Assembly: GCA_947453625.1 (NCBI GenBank)
Contig: CANGHK010000009.1
Coordinates: 1-64,000, forward strand
Source: Burkholderiales bacterium
Lineage (GTDB): Bacteria; Pseudomonadota; Gammaproteobacteria; Burkholderiales; Burkholderiaceae_C
Direction of reading: 5' to 3'
Length of the DNA stretch: 64,000 nucleotides
Shown here one piece after another: positions 43,268 through 52,692 of the stretch. Below the pieces are notes generated by a model. It was not told the origin of the DNA. It made no database searches and saw only the letters and a program-made list of their open reading frames with translations. A program made the position numbers and the translations under genes. How positions within the stretch are numbered: position 1 is the first letter of the stretch; every line of letters starts with the position of its first letter.

Positions 43268-44875
43268 ATGTCCGATCCCGTGACCACAGCGTCGTCGGCT
43301 GCCCGCTCGCCAGCGGCGCCGCCCTTGACCCTGCGCATGCACGCGCTAGACAACGTGGCCATCGTCGCCAACGACGGCGGCCTGCCGGCGGGCACCGCCC
43401 TGCCCGGCGGCCCGGTGCTGCGGGATCGCGTTCCGCAAGGGCACAAGGTGGCCCTGGTCGACATCGCGGCGGGCGCGCCAGTGGTGCGCTACGGCATCCC
43501 CATAGGCTACGCGCTGAGGGACATCCCGGACGGCAGCTGGGTGCATGAACGGCTGCTCAGGATGCCCGAGGCGCGGGGACTCGACGGCCTGCCCAAGGCC
43601 ACCGTGCAGGCCGCGCCGCTGCCGCCGCTGGCAGGCTACACCTTCGAGGGCTACCGCAATGCCGATGGCTCGGTGGGCACGCGCAACATCCTGGCGCTCA
43701 CCCAGACCGTGCAGTGCGTGGCCGGCGTCACCGACTTCGCGGTCCGTCGCATCAAGACCGAGTTGCTGCCCCGGTTCCCGAATGTCGATGACGTGGTGGC
43801 GCTGGAGCACGACTACGGCTGCGGCGTGGCCATAGACGCGCCCGATGCCGTGGTGCCGATACGCACGCTGCGCAACATCAGCCTGAACCCGAATTTCGGC
43901 GGCGAGGTGATGGTGGTCAGCCTGGGCTGCGAGAAGCTGCAGCCCGAGCGGTTGCTGCCGCCGGGCAGCTTCGCCATCGCCGACGAGCGCCAGGCGGCCG
44001 GCGCGGAGGCTGCGCTGGACGTGGTGTGCCTGCAGGACGACGCCCATGTCGGCTTCATGTCCATGGTCGAGTCCATCATGCGGCAGGCCGAGGCCCACCT
44101 GGCAAGGCTGGATGCACGCCGGCGCGAGACCGTGCCCGCCAGCGAGCTGGTGGTGGGCGTGCAGTGCGGCGGCAGCGATGCTTTCTCCGGCGTCACCGCC
44201 AACCCGGCCGTCGGCTTCTGCACCGACCTGCTGGTGCGCGCCGGGGCCAGCGTGATGTTCTCCGAAGTGACCGAGGTGCGCGACGGCATCGACCAGCTGA
44301 CCGCGCGCGCCACCACCCCCGAAGTGGCCGAGGCCATGATCCGCGAGATGGCCTGGTACGACGCCTACCTGGGCCGGGGCCGGGTCGACCGCAGCGCCAA
44401 CACCACGCCGGGCAACAAGGCTGGCGGGCTGTCGAACATCGTCGAGAAGGCGATGGGCTCCATCGTCAAGTCAGGCTCGGCGCCGATCTCGAACGTGCTC
44501 GCCCCCGGCGAGAAGCTGCGCGCCAAGGGGCTGACCTACGCCGCCACGCCGGCCAGCGATTTCATCTGCGGCACGCTGCAACTGGCGGCCGGCATGAACC
44601 TGCATGTGTTCACCACCGGTCGCGGCACGCCGTATGGCCTGGCGGCGGTGCCGGTGATCAAGGTGGCGACCCGCACCGACCTGGCCCGCCGCTGGCATGA
44701 CCTGATGGACGTGAACGCCGGAACGATCGCCGACGGCGACACCACCGTCGAGGAGGTTGGCTGGCAGTTGTTCCGCCTGATGCTGGACGTGGCCAGCGGG
44801 CGCAAGAAGACCTGGGCCGAGCACTGGAAGCTGCACAACGCGCTGGTGCTGTTCAACCCCGCGCCGGTGACTTGA
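43268..44875 (+). CDS. garD: Galactarate dehydratase (UxaA/GarD family)
   Basis: 535 aa. N-terminal SAF-like domain ([20 protein letters not shown]) and the large C-terminal iron-dependent dehydratase domain with [60 protein letters not shown] and [20 protein letters not shown]. GarD converts galactarate to 5-keto-4-deoxyglucarate, feeding GarL. AAGGAG 8 bases before the ATG. Altronate dehydratase (UxaA) is the close alternative, but the GarL/GarR context supports galactarate. Confidence 0.9.
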   Translation: MSDPVTTASSAARSPAAPPLTLRMHALDNVAIVANDGGLPAGTALPGGPVLRDRVPQGHKVALVDIAAGAPVVRYGIPIGYALRDIPDGSWVHERLLRMPEARGLDGLPKATVQAAPLPPLAGYTFEGYRNADGSVGTRNILALTQTVQCVAGVTDFAVRRIKTELLPRFPNVDDVVALEHDYGCGVAIDAPDAVVPIRTLRNISLNPNFGGEVMVVSLGCEKLQPERLLPPGSFAIADERQAAGAEAALDVVCLQDDAHVGFMSMVESIMRQAEAHLARLDARRRETVPASELVVGVQCGGSDAFSGVTANPAVGFCTDLLVRAGASVMFSEVTEVRDGIDQLTARATTPEVAEAMIREMAWYDAYLGRGRVDRSANTTPGNKAGGLSNIVEKAMGSIVKSGSAPISNVLAPGEKLRAKGLTYAATPASDFICGTLQLAAGMNLHVFTTGRGTPYGLAAVPVIKVATRTDLARRWHDLMDVNAGTIADGDTTVEEVGWQLFRLMLDVASGRKKTWAEHWKLHNALVLFNPAPVT

Positions 44876-44896
44876 GCGGCGACGGGCGCGCCGGCC

Positions 44897-45961
44897 TCAG
44901 CTGAACCGGTAGACGATCTCGCCGTGCCGGGTGGCACCCGGCGCCAGCCACGGATCGGGAAAGCCGGGCTGGTTGGGCGCATCGGGCCAGGACATCGGCT
45001 CCAGGCACAGGCCGTCGCCAGGCGCCCAGCGCCAGCCGCCGCGGCCCAGGTCGCGCGGCAGGTCGCCGGTGAGGCCATGTCCGGCATACAACTGCAGCCC
45101 TGGCTCGCTGCTGAAGACCGACAGGCTGTGGCCGTTCTGCGGGCAGATCAGGCGGGCCGCCGCCCATGGCGAGGGCTGCGCCGGGTCGGGCTCGTCGAGC
45201 AGCAGGTAGTGGTCCAGGCCCTTGGCGGCCTGCAGTTGCGGGTGCGCTGCGCGCTGCGCCGCGCGGGGTGTTCGTGGCGCCCGAAAGTCCAGCGGGCTGT
45301 CGTCCACGCTTGCAGTGCTGCCCAGCGGGCAGACGTCCACTGCGAGCGGCAGGTAGCGGCTCGCGGGGATCTGCAGCACATGGTCGAGCGCGCTGCCCTC
45401 GCCGGCCAGGTTGAAGAACGGATGGGCGGTGAACTGCGCCAGCGTGGGCGTCCCACCGGCCTCGGCGCGCCAGCTGATGCGCAGGGCGTTGTCGGGCAGG
45501 ACCTGGTAACCGACCCGCAGCCGCAGCACCCCTGGCACACCGTCGTCCTCGGGGCGAAAGACATGGCTGAGCTGCAGCGCATCGGCTTGCACGTCGTCCA
45601 GCTGGAAAGTCCTGAACCGGCTGCCACGCGGGCCACCGTGCACGGCATGGCTGCCGCTGTTGATCGGCAGTTGCACCACCGTGCCATCCGGCAGCGGCAG
45701 CCGACCCTGGCGCAGCCGGCCGGCCCACCGGCCGATGAAGGCCCCCATGGACAACTGGCCGTCCAGGTAGCCCGCCAGGCTGTCATAACCCAGGATCAGC
45801 CCGGTCCGGCTGCCCTGACCATCGGGCACCGCCACGCTGACCAGGCGGGCGCCGTGGTTGCAGATGGCCACTTCGATCCCGCCCGGCCCGCGCAGGGTGT
45901 GGAGATCGGTGCGGGCACCGTCCACCCAGGATTGAAAGTCTGAGCGCGCCAAGGCTTGCAC
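44897..45961 (-). CDS. galM: Aldose 1-epimerase (GalM-like mutarotase)
   Basis: 354 aa beta-sandwich mutarotase. Catalytic residues visible: His108 in HAVHGGPRGSRF, His180 in TAHPFFNL, and the Glu in GLCLEPMSWPD near residue 318. It interconverts alpha and beta anomers of sugars released from polymers. Last gene of the long minus-strand pectin operon, 21 bases after the lyase gene; also the 3' neighbour (convergent) of garD. Confidence 0.9.
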   Translation of the reverse strand: MQALARSDFQSWVDGARTDLHTLRGPGGIEVAICNHGARLVSVAVPDGQGSRTGLILGYDSLAGYLDGQLSMGAFIGRWAGRLRQGRLPLPDGTVVQLPINSGSHAVHGGPRGSRFRTFQLDDVQADALQLSHVFRPEDDGVPGVLRLRVGYQVLPDNALRISWRAEAGGTPTLAQFTAHPFFNLAGEGSALDHVLQIPASRYLPLAVDVCPLGSTASVDDSPLDFRAPRTPRAAQRAAHPQLQAAKGLDHYLLLDEPDPAQPSPWAAARLICPQNGHSLSVFSSEPGLQLYAGHGLTGDLPRDLGRGGWRWAPGDGLCLEPMSWPDAPNQPGFPDPWLAPGATRHGEIVYRFS

Positions 45962-45982
45962 GTTGTCCAGGCTCCGCTGCAG

Positions 45983-48019
45983 TCAGGGCCGTTGGGGTGA
46001 AGCGCCTGCGCCCAACAGGCTGGCCCAGCCCGCCTTGGGGCTCATGTCATCCAGGTGCCAGGCGTTGGCGTCGAAGCTTCGGCGCACCGGCGGCTGCACC
46101 GCCGGGTAGCCCAACAGGTTCTCGCGCTCGCTGTCGATGATGCGGCCCCGCCCGACCGCCATGTCGGTCAGCACCCGGCGGTCGAGCGCGTCACGGTCCC
46201 AGGGGCGGGCGCCGACGATGCCGCTCAACTCGTCCGCCAGGGTGGCGGCCGGCCGGATGCGCAGGCCCGGCGGCAGGTCGGGTTGCGCCAGCATCGTCCG
46301 CGTGGCCTGGCCGTCACCGGCGTCGCGCAAGGCGGCCACCGTGCGGCCGCTGCGGTCGGTGGCCAGGTTGTCGGCCAGGTACAGCGCCAGGTGGCCCGCG
46401 CCGCGCTGGGTGAAGAAGGCAGTATCGGGCTCGGTGCTGGGGCCGTGGCGCAGCTGGTTGCCCACCAGGCTGAGCCGACCGGTCTGCCAGGCCTTGCCTT
46501 CCCATTCCTTGGGCCACAGGTTGTAGTGCACTGCCAGCCGGCCGGGGTTGAAGATCAGGTTGTTGACCATCGCGCCGCGCGCGCCGCCCTTGAACAGCGC
46601 GTTGCGTTCGCGGTTGGAAATGTACACATTGCCGTACAGCAGCACATCGGTGGTGTTGTCGTGGATCAGGCTGCCCTTGGAATGCTCGCCCTTCTCGTGC
46701 ACCGAGTTCGACAGCCCTTCGTAGATCAGGTTGTGGCTGTAGGTGATGCGGTGCGAGGTGCCGCGCCGCCAGTCGTCGGGCGTGTCGCCCGCAAAGCGCG
46801 GACCCGAGGCCGACAGGTTCTCGTCGGTGCCCCAGCTGAAGCTGCAGTGGTCGACGATGACGTCGTGCGCGCCGCCCACGGTGGACAGGCCATCCTGGTC
46901 GCCGCCGGCCTTCTTGGGCCGGCCAAACTCACCCGGCCGGAAGCGCAGGTGCTGGACGATGACATCGTGGGTGCGGATGACCGTCTCGGCCTTGATCACC
47001 GTGATGCCGGAGCCGGGCGCGGTCTGCCCGGCGATGGTCAGGTGCGGGTGGCGAATGTCGAGCGAGCCGCCGTTCATGTCGATGACGCCGCCGACCTCGA
47101 ATACGACGTTGCGCGGGCCCGGTGTGTCGATGGCAGCTTTCAACGAGCCGGGACCATCGGCAGCCAGCGTCGTCACCTGCAGGATCTGGCCGCCGCTGCC
47201 ACCGCGGGTCGCGGTCCAGCCCGGGGTGTCGATGCCGCCGCTGCTGAAGCGCTGGGCCGGTGGCAGCAGCGTGTCGCAGACGGCCTGCGCGCGGCGCGGC
47301 GCGTCGAGTGCCGGCACCCGCCGCGCCAGTTCGTCCGACACGATCTGCGCAAACACGCAGGCGCCGCGCTCGCCCAGGTGCGTGCGGTCGAAGCGGCGCT
47401 GGCCGGGCGCGGTTTCGGCCAGATCGTCGGCCCCGGACTGGCCCAGAGTCTGCACAAGGGCCATGCTCAGCGCGTGCAGTTCGATCAGGGGCACGCTGCG
47501 CGAGGCCGCCACGCTCCGCATCGCATCGGCCCAGGGCTGCAGCTGGTCGTCGAGCCGGTCTCCCTGGAAGCTGCGCCGGGTCAAGGGCGTGACCAGCACC
47601 GGCACCGCACCGACCGCCCGCAACTCATCGACGAGGCGCTGCAGGTTGGCTGGGTACTCGGTGGCCAGGTCGGTGGACCGGCCCGGCTTGCCCGGCTGGT
47701 CGTTGTGGCCGAACTGGATCAGCACATGCGGCGGCTGCGCTGGCTGGCCCTGCGCCAACTCGGCCTTGAGGCGCTGCAGCAAGGCTTCCCACAGGTCTTC
47801 GGCGCGGTAGCTCAGCGTACTGCGCCCGCCACGGGCCAGGTTGACGCAAGCCCATTCGGGCCGCAGCCGGGCACACAGCGCATCGCCGTAGCCGGTGTGG
47901 GCTGCCATGGTGGAATCGCCCGCCAGGTACACCGTGCCACGCTCGGCGAGGGCGGCCAGCGGCAGGGTCAGCGCCAGGACCAGCGCAGCCAGCCACCGTG
48001 CAAGGGAACCTTGCCACAT
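45983..48019 (-). CDS. Bifunctional rhamnogalacturonan acetylesterase (CE12) - pectate lyase (PL1) fusion
   Basis: 678 aa secreted enzyme. Signal peptide 1-25 (LAALVLALTLPLAALA). Residues 26-245 form an SGNH/GDSL esterase of the CE12 type: Ser36 in AGDSTMAAH, Gly-His-Asn-Asp at 104-107 (QFGHNDQPG) and the Asp211/His214 pair in DRTHL. From about 262 to 660 follows a right-handed beta-helix of the pectate lyase family: GGSGGQILQVTTLAADGPGS, IDMNGGSL, then VIVDHCSFSWGTDENLS, a strongly conserved PL1-like segment, and DVLLYGNVYISNRERNALFKG. One protein thus deacetylates and cleaves pectic chains, probably in the periplasm or outside. Starts two bases after the preceding dehydratase stop. Confidence 0.88.
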   Translation of the reverse strand: MWQGSLARWLAALVLALTLPLAALAERGTVYLAGDSTMAAHTGYGDALCARLRPEWACVNLARGGRSTLSYRAEDLWEALLQRLKAELAQGQPAQPPHVLIQFGHNDQPGKPGRSTDLATEYPANLQRLVDELRAVGAVPVLVTPLTRRSFQGDRLDDQLQPWADAMRSVAASRSVPLIELHALSMALVQTLGQSGADDLAETAPGQRRFDRTHLGERGACVFAQIVSDELARRVPALDAPRRAQAVCDTLLPPAQRFSSGGIDTPGWTATRGGSGGQILQVTTLAADGPGSLKAAIDTPGPRNVVFEVGGVIDMNGGSLDIRHPHLTIAGQTAPGSGITVIKAETVIRTHDVIVQHLRFRPGEFGRPKKAGGDQDGLSTVGGAHDVIVDHCSFSWGTDENLSASGPRFAGDTPDDWRRGTSHRITYSHNLIYEGLSNSVHEKGEHSKGSLIHDNTTDVLLYGNVYISNRERNALFKGGARGAMVNNLIFNPGRLAVHYNLWPKEWEGKAWQTGRLSLVGNQLRHGPSTEPDTAFFTQRGAGHLALYLADNLATDRSGRTVAALRDAGDGQATRTMLAQPDLPPGLRIRPAATLADELSGIVGARPWDRDALDRRVLTDMAVGRGRIIDSERENLLGYPAVQPPVRRSFDANAWHLDDMSPKAGWASLLGAGASPQRP

Positions 48020-48021
48020 GG

Positions 48022-49131
48022 TCAACCCAGGCGGCGCTTCTGGCCCGGCTGGTTGGCCGGCTCGCGCATGATGGCTTCGACCGCGGCCCGGTCCACCCGC
48101 ACGCCGTGGCCCGGTGTTTGGCCCAGGCGCAGGCCGCCATCGGTCACCTCCTGGTCCAGGCTCAGGCCCTCGGGTTGCTGGGTAAGCTCCTTGATCTCGC
48201 ACAGCCCATGGTTGGCCACGGCGTTGGCCGCATGGGCCACGAGATTGCAGCGGTAGCTGACCAGGCTGATCGGCAGGTTGTGCAGATGGGCCGCCGCGGC
48301 CAGCCGCATGAAGTGGGTGACACCGTAGACCATCGAGGCCTGCACTACGTCCACCGCATCGGCCCGGAACAGCGGTGCGAACGACTCCAGGCCGGTGAGG
48401 TTCTCGCCGGTGGCCACGGCTGCCCGCACGCCGGCGCGCACCGTGGCCAGCCCCGGGACATCCCAGCGGCGCACCGGCTCCTCGATCCAGGTCAGGTCGA
48501 TCTCGCGCTCGATCAGGCCGACATGGCGCACCGCCTCCTTGGCGGTCAGCGCCTCGTTGACGTCGAGCATCAGCATGGGCTCGACGCCGGGCTGGGCGTA
48601 GATCTCGCGCAGCAGTTTCAGGCGGGCCAGATCCTTGCGGGCATCGGCACCGCCCTTGAGCTTGACTGCCCGAAAGCCCCGCGCCACATAGGCGCGGTGC
48701 ACCGCCACGAAGGTGGCGTCGTCCAGGTCGAAATCCAGTGCCGAGGCATAGCCCGGCACGAAGGGGTCGGCCGCGCCCAGGTGCTGCCACAGCGGCTCGC
48801 CGGCCAGTTGGGCCTTCAGGTCCCACAGGGCCAGGTCGACCGCACCGATGGCGCTGAACGTGCCGCCGCCATGGCCAGCCTTGAACACCCGGGTGATCAT
48901 GCGGTCGTACAGCGCGGTGACGGCCCGCGGGTCTTGCCCGTCGACCACAGGATACAAGCGCTCGACCCCCGCATGCGGCGCCAGGCCCACGCCGGTCAGG
49001 CCGTCATCGGTGTGCAGCAGCAGGATGTGCACCGGCGTCACGCCGTTGGCCGTGCTGCCGTGCACATCGCCGATGGGGCGGCCCCAGCGCTGGATGGTCT
49101 GCAGCGAGGTGTAGCCGATGATCTTGGACAT
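48022..49131 (-). CDS. Enolase-superfamily dehydratase/cycloisomerase (mandelate racemase-like), copy 2
   Basis: 369 aa. N-terminal capping domain and TIM barrel with K-x-K at 157-159 (AVKLKGG), metal ligands Asp190 (LMLDVNEA), Glu217 (WIEEPV) and Glu243 (ATGENL). Such enzymes dehydrate sugar acids or isomerise lactones; in a pectin/galactarate setting a galactarolactone cycloisomerase or acid-sugar dehydratase is plausible, but the specificity cannot be read. GGAAG 12 bases before the ATG. Forty-eight bases after oppF-like stop. Confidence 0.83.
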   Translation of the reverse strand: MSKIIGYTSLQTIQRWGRPIGDVHGSTANGVTPVHILLLHTDDGLTGVGLAPHAGVERLYPVVDGQDPRAVTALYDRMITRVFKAGHGGGTFSAIGAVDLALWDLKAQLAGEPLWQHLGAADPFVPGYASALDFDLDDATFVAVHRAYVARGFRAVKLKGGADARKDLARLKLLREIYAQPGVEPMLMLDVNEALTAKEAVRHVGLIEREIDLTWIEEPVRRWDVPGLATVRAGVRAAVATGENLTGLESFAPLFRADAVDVVQASMVYGVTHFMRLAAAAHLHNLPISLVSYRCNLVAHAANAVANHGLCEIKELTQQPEGLSLDQEVTDGGLRLGQTPGHGVRVDRAAVEAIMREPANQPGQKRRLG

Positions 49132-49179
49132 GCGGTGTGCTTCCGTTCGGTTCTGTTGGGGGCTGCAGGCTGGCCGCGC

Positions 49180-49968
49180 TCAGGCTTGGGCGCTGGCCAC
49201 CAGGGTGCGGGTGTAGGGATGCCGGGCCGCGCCTGCACACATCGCGTCCGAGCTCAGGGTTTCAACGATAGCGCCTTGCTGCATGACCGCCAGCCGGTCG
49301 CACAGGTGGGCCACCACGCCCAGGTCGTGACTGACCAGCAGGTAGGTCAGCCCGTGCCGCCGGCGCAGGTCGGACAGCAGGTTCAGCACCTCGGCCTGCA
49401 CCGAGACATCCAGTGCCGAGGTCGGTTCGTCCAGCAACAGCAGGCCGGGCTGCAGCACCAGCGCCCGGGCGATCGCCACACGCTGGCGCTGACCGCCCGA
49501 CAGCTGGTGCGGGTAGCGGTCGCGAAACGCGGGGGGAAGGCCCACTTGAACCAGCACCTGGTCGATGCGGTCGTCCACATCGACCAGCCGGTGTACGCGC
49601 AGGGGCTCGGCCAGCGCGGTGCCCACAGTGTGGCGCGGATGCAGCGAGGCGTACGGATCTTGAAAGACCATCTGCACGCGCCGCGCATGCGCCAGATCGG
49701 GGCGCGACCACCAGGCACCGGGGCGCGGGCCCTGGCCCGCCAGGTCCTGGCCGGCGATCTGCACCCGGCCCTGCCAATGCCGGTACTGCCCGGCCAGGCA
49801 ACGCAGCACGGTGGTCTTGCCCGAGCCCGATTCGCCCACCAGCCCGAAGGCCTGGCCCTGGATGACGTCCAGGTCCACGCCTTGCAGCACGGTGCGGCGC
49901 CTGTCGCCCTCGCCCAGGGCCAGGGTCAGGCCCCGCATCGACACGCAGAGGTCGTGCGGGGCGTTCAT
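49180..49968 (-). CDS. Opp/Dpp-type ABC ATPase (OppF-like)
   Basis: 262 aa. Walker [25 protein letters not shown], Walker B LLLLDEPTSALDVS, and the end YTRTLVASAQA typical of the family's C-terminus. It includes QDPYASLHPRHTVG after the Q-loop. Second ATPase of the heterodimeric pair; start overlaps the preceding ATPase stop (ATGA). Shares its transcript with pectin genes, so the importer probably moves oligosaccharides rather than peptides. Confidence 0.9.
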   Translation of the reverse strand: MNAPHDLCVSMRGLTLALGEGDRRRTVLQGVDLDVIQGQAFGLVGESGSGKTTVLRCLAGQYRHWQGRVQIAGQDLAGQGPRPGAWWSRPDLAHARRVQMVFQDPYASLHPRHTVGTALAEPLRVHRLVDVDDRIDQVLVQVGLPPAFRDRYPHQLSGGQRQRVAIARALVLQPGLLLLDEPTSALDVSVQAEVLNLLSDLRRRHGLTYLLVSHDLGVVAHLCDRLAVMQQGAIVETLSSDAMCAGAARHPYTRTLVASAQA

Positions 49969-50804
49969 GCAGCGCTCCAGGCCGGGTCGCGCTGCAGCAC
50001 CGGCAGCGTGGCGCGCCTGTGCTGCAGGCTGGGCGCGGCGCTGAGCAGGGCCTGGGTGTAGGGGTGCCGGGCCCGGGTCAGCTCGGACGCGGCCAAGGCC
50101 TCGACCACGCGGCCGGCATACATCACCAGCACCCGGTCGCAGAAGCGGCCCACCAGGTTCAGGTCGTGGGTGATGAACAACAGCGACAGCCCCTGCTCGG
50201 CCACCAGTTCGTCCAGCAGATCGAGCACCTCCTGGCGCACCGAGACATCCAGCGCCGAGGTAGGCTCGTCGGCGATCAGCAGGCGTGGCTTCTGCGCCAG
50301 CATCATCGCGATCATCACCCGCTGGCCCATGCCACCCGACAGTTGGTGCGGGTACTGCCGGGCCACGCGCCCAGGCTCACGGATGTGCACACGCGCCAGC
50401 AGTTGCTCCACCCGGTCGCGGCACTCGGCGCGGCCCACGGAGCCAGCGCGTTGCACCGCCTCGCCGATCTGGGCACCCACCGCCATCACCGGGTTGAGCG
50501 AATACTTCGGGTCTTGCATGATCATCGACAGACGCTGGCCCCGCAGCTGGCTCATCTGCGACTCACTGGCCGACAGCAGATCGACGCCGTCAAAGCGCAG
50601 GGTGCGCGCGCTGACCTGCGAATGGCGAGGCAGCAGGCGCAGCAGCGCACGGCCCACGGTCGTCTTGCCCGAGCCCGACTCGCCCACCACGGCCAGCTTT
50701 TCGCGGCCCAGGTCGAAGGACACGCCCTTGACCACCGGCACGGCGCCCACCGGACCGGGGTAGGCCACTTCCAGATGGTCGACTTCGAGGAGGGTACCGG
50801 TCAT
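49965..50804 (-). CDS. Opp/Dpp-type ABC ATPase (OppD-like)
   Basis: 279 aa. Walker A GESGSGKTTVGRALLR, Q-loop IMQDPKYSLNPVM, signature LSGGMGQRVMIAMMLA, Walker B LLIADEPTSALDVS, and the C-terminal regulatory tail RARHPYTQALLSAAPS. Start at 50804 overlaps the oppC-like stop. The frame is open much further upstream over oppC, but without meaning. Confidence 0.9.
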   Translation of the reverse strand: MTGTLLEVDHLEVAYPGPVGAVPVVKGVSFDLGREKLAVVGESGSGKTTVGRALLRLLPRHSQVSARTLRFDGVDLLSASESQMSQLRGQRLSMIMQDPKYSLNPVMAVGAQIGEAVQRAGSVGRAECRDRVEQLLARVHIREPGRVARQYPHQLSGGMGQRVMIAMMLAQKPRLLIADEPTSALDVSVRQEVLDLLDELVAEQGLSLLFITHDLNLVGRFCDRVLVMYAGRVVEALAASELTRARHPYTQALLSAAPSLQHRRATLPVLQRDPAWSAA

Positions 50805-51685
50805 GACGATTGGCGCGGGTCGAGGGCATCGTTGAGCCCGTCGCCCAGCAGGTTGAAGGCCATGCTCACGGCCAGGATGGCCGCGCCGGGCGCGGCCACC
50901 AGCCACCAGCTGTCGAGCATGTAGCGCCGGCCTTCGGAAATCATCGCGCCCCACTCGGGCAGCGGCGGCTGCGCGCCCAGGCCCAGAAAGCCCAGGCCGG
51001 CGGCCGTCAGCACCACCGAGGCCATGTTCATCGTCAGGCGCACCAGCACCGACGGCAGGCACAGCGGCACCAGGTGCCTGAACAGCACCCGCGCATTGGA
51101 CGCGCCCTGCAACTGGGCCACGACGATGAAGTCGGCCTGCCTCAGGGTCAGCGCCTCGGCGCGGGCCAGCCGGGCGATCGGCGGCCAGGCCGTCAGGGCG
51201 ATGGCCAGCACCGCATGGTCCAGCCCGGGCCCCAAGGCGGCCACGAAGGCCAGCGCCAGGATCAGGCTGGGAAACGACAGCACCATGTCGGTCAGGCGCA
51301 TCAGCACCGCATCCACGCGACCGCCAAAGTAGCCGGCCACCACGCCCACCGTCATGCCCAGCGGGCCGACCACCACCGTGACCAGCAGCACGATGAAGAG
51401 GGTGATGCGGGTGCCGCACAGCAGCCGGCTGAACACATCGCGGCCGAACTCGTCGGTGCCGAACCAGTGGCCCGGGCCGGGCGGCAACAGGGCATGGGCC
51501 AGGTCCTGCCGCAACGGATCGGCCGGCGCCAGCCACGGGGCCAGCAAGGCCAGCAGCACCAGCAGCCCGAAGATAGCCAGGCCCACGGCGGTCAGGCGGT
51601 TGCGCAGCAGCCTGCGGGCCAGGGCCAGCGCCTCGTCGGCAAATGTGTTGCAGGGTGCGGCGCCGTCGGTGATGGCGACCTTCAT
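50801..51685 (-). CDS. Opp/Dpp-type ABC permease (OppC-like)
   Basis: 294 aa. LLRNRLTAVGLAIFGLLVLLALLAPWLAPADPL is the classical OppC N-terminus, followed by HWFGTDEFGRDVFSRLLCGTRITL and the coupling EAA-type region ADFIVVAQLQGASNARVLFRHLVPL. Forms the channel with the OppB-like subunit; overlaps both flanking genes by 4 bases. Confidence 0.92.
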   Translation of the reverse strand: MKVAITDGAAPCNTFADEALALARRLLRNRLTAVGLAIFGLLVLLALLAPWLAPADPLRQDLAHALLPPGPGHWFGTDEFGRDVFSRLLCGTRITLFIVLLVTVVVGPLGMTVGVVAGYFGGRVDAVLMRLTDMVLSFPSLILALAFVAALGPGLDHAVLAIALTAWPPIARLARAEALTLRQADFIVVAQLQGASNARVLFRHLVPLCLPSVLVRLTMNMASVVLTAAGLGFLGLGAQPPLPEWGAMISEGRRYMLDSWWLVAAPGAAILAVSMAFNLLGDGLNDALDPRQSS

Positions 51686-52692
51686 GCGGCAGCCCTCGGG
51701 TCGAAGATGCGGTAGAGCGCGTCGGCCAGCAGGTTCAGGGACACGAACAACAAGCCGATCACCAGCACCGAGCCCATCACGGCGTTCATGTCGCCCAGTA
51801 ACAGGCTGCCGGTCAGGTAGCTGCCGAAGCCGGGCCAGCCAAAGACGGTTTCGGTCAGCACAGCGCCTTCGAGCAGACCGCCATAGGCCAGGGCCGCGAT
51901 GGTCAGCAGTTGCACGCGGATGTTGCGAAACGCATGGCCCCAGACCACCTGGCGCTCGGTCAGGCCCTTGATGCGCGCCGTGGTGACGTACTCCTGCGAC
52001 AACTGGGCCAGCATGAAGGTGCGCGTCATGCGGCTGAGGTAGGCCATCGAATGCAGGCCCAGCACGGCTGCCGGCAGCAAGAGGTGGCGCAGCGCACTGC
52101 GCCAGGCCGCCACGTCACCCGCCAGCGCGGCGTCCACCAACAGCAGGCCGGTGACGATGGGGACCTTGCCCTCGAAGGCCAGCCCGATGCGGCCTATGCC
52201 GCCCGCCCAGCCCAGCCAGGCGTAGAACACCAGCAGACCCATCATGCCGAACCAGAACACCGGCGTGGAATGGCCGAACAGGCCGAGCACGCGGGCCAGA
52301 TGGTCGGGCCAGCGGCCCTGGTGGGTGGCGGCCAGCACGCCCAGCGGAACGCCCAGCAATGCGCCGATCAGCATGGCCAGCGTGGCCAGCTCGGCCGTGG
52401 CCGGCAACACGCGGATCAGGTCACCCGACACCGGGTTGCCCGTGAGCAGTGCCTGGCCCAGGTCACCCTGGACCAGCGCCAGCAGATAGCGCCCGAACTG
52501 CATGACCAGCGGCTGGTCAAGTCCCAGCTGCCGGTACACCTGCTCGTAGGTGGAGCGGTCGGCATCGGGCCCCACGATGGCCAGCACCGGATCGAGCGGC
52601 ATCACCCGCCCGATCAGGAAGGTGAGCACCAGCAGCCCCAGCAATGAACTGGTGATGCCGGCTGCGCCGCGCAGCAGTTGTGTCGGCTTCAT
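51682..52692 (-). CDS. Opp/Dpp-type ABC permease (OppB-like)
   Basis: 336 aa. LLVLTFLIGRVMPLDPVLAIVGPDA and the coupling loop YVTTARIKGLTERQVVWGHAFRNI identify OppB. About six transmembrane helices. Start overlaps the stop of the substrate-binding protein gene. Confidence 0.92.
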   Translation of the reverse strand: MKPTQLLRGAAGITSSLLGLLVLTFLIGRVMPLDPVLAIVGPDADRSTYEQVYRQLGLDQPLVMQFGRYLLALVQGDLGQALLTGNPVSGDLIRVLPATAELATLAMLIGALLGVPLGVLAATHQGRWPDHLARVLGLFGHSTPVFWFGMMGLLVFYAWLGWAGGIGRIGLAFEGKVPIVTGLLLVDAALAGDVAAWRSALRHLLLPAAVLGLHSMAYLSRMTRTFMLAQLSQEYVTTARIKGLTERQVVWGHAFRNIRVQLLTIAALAYGGLLEGAVLTETVFGWPGFGSYLTGSLLLGDMNAVMGSVLVIGLLFVSLNLLADALYRIFDPRAAA

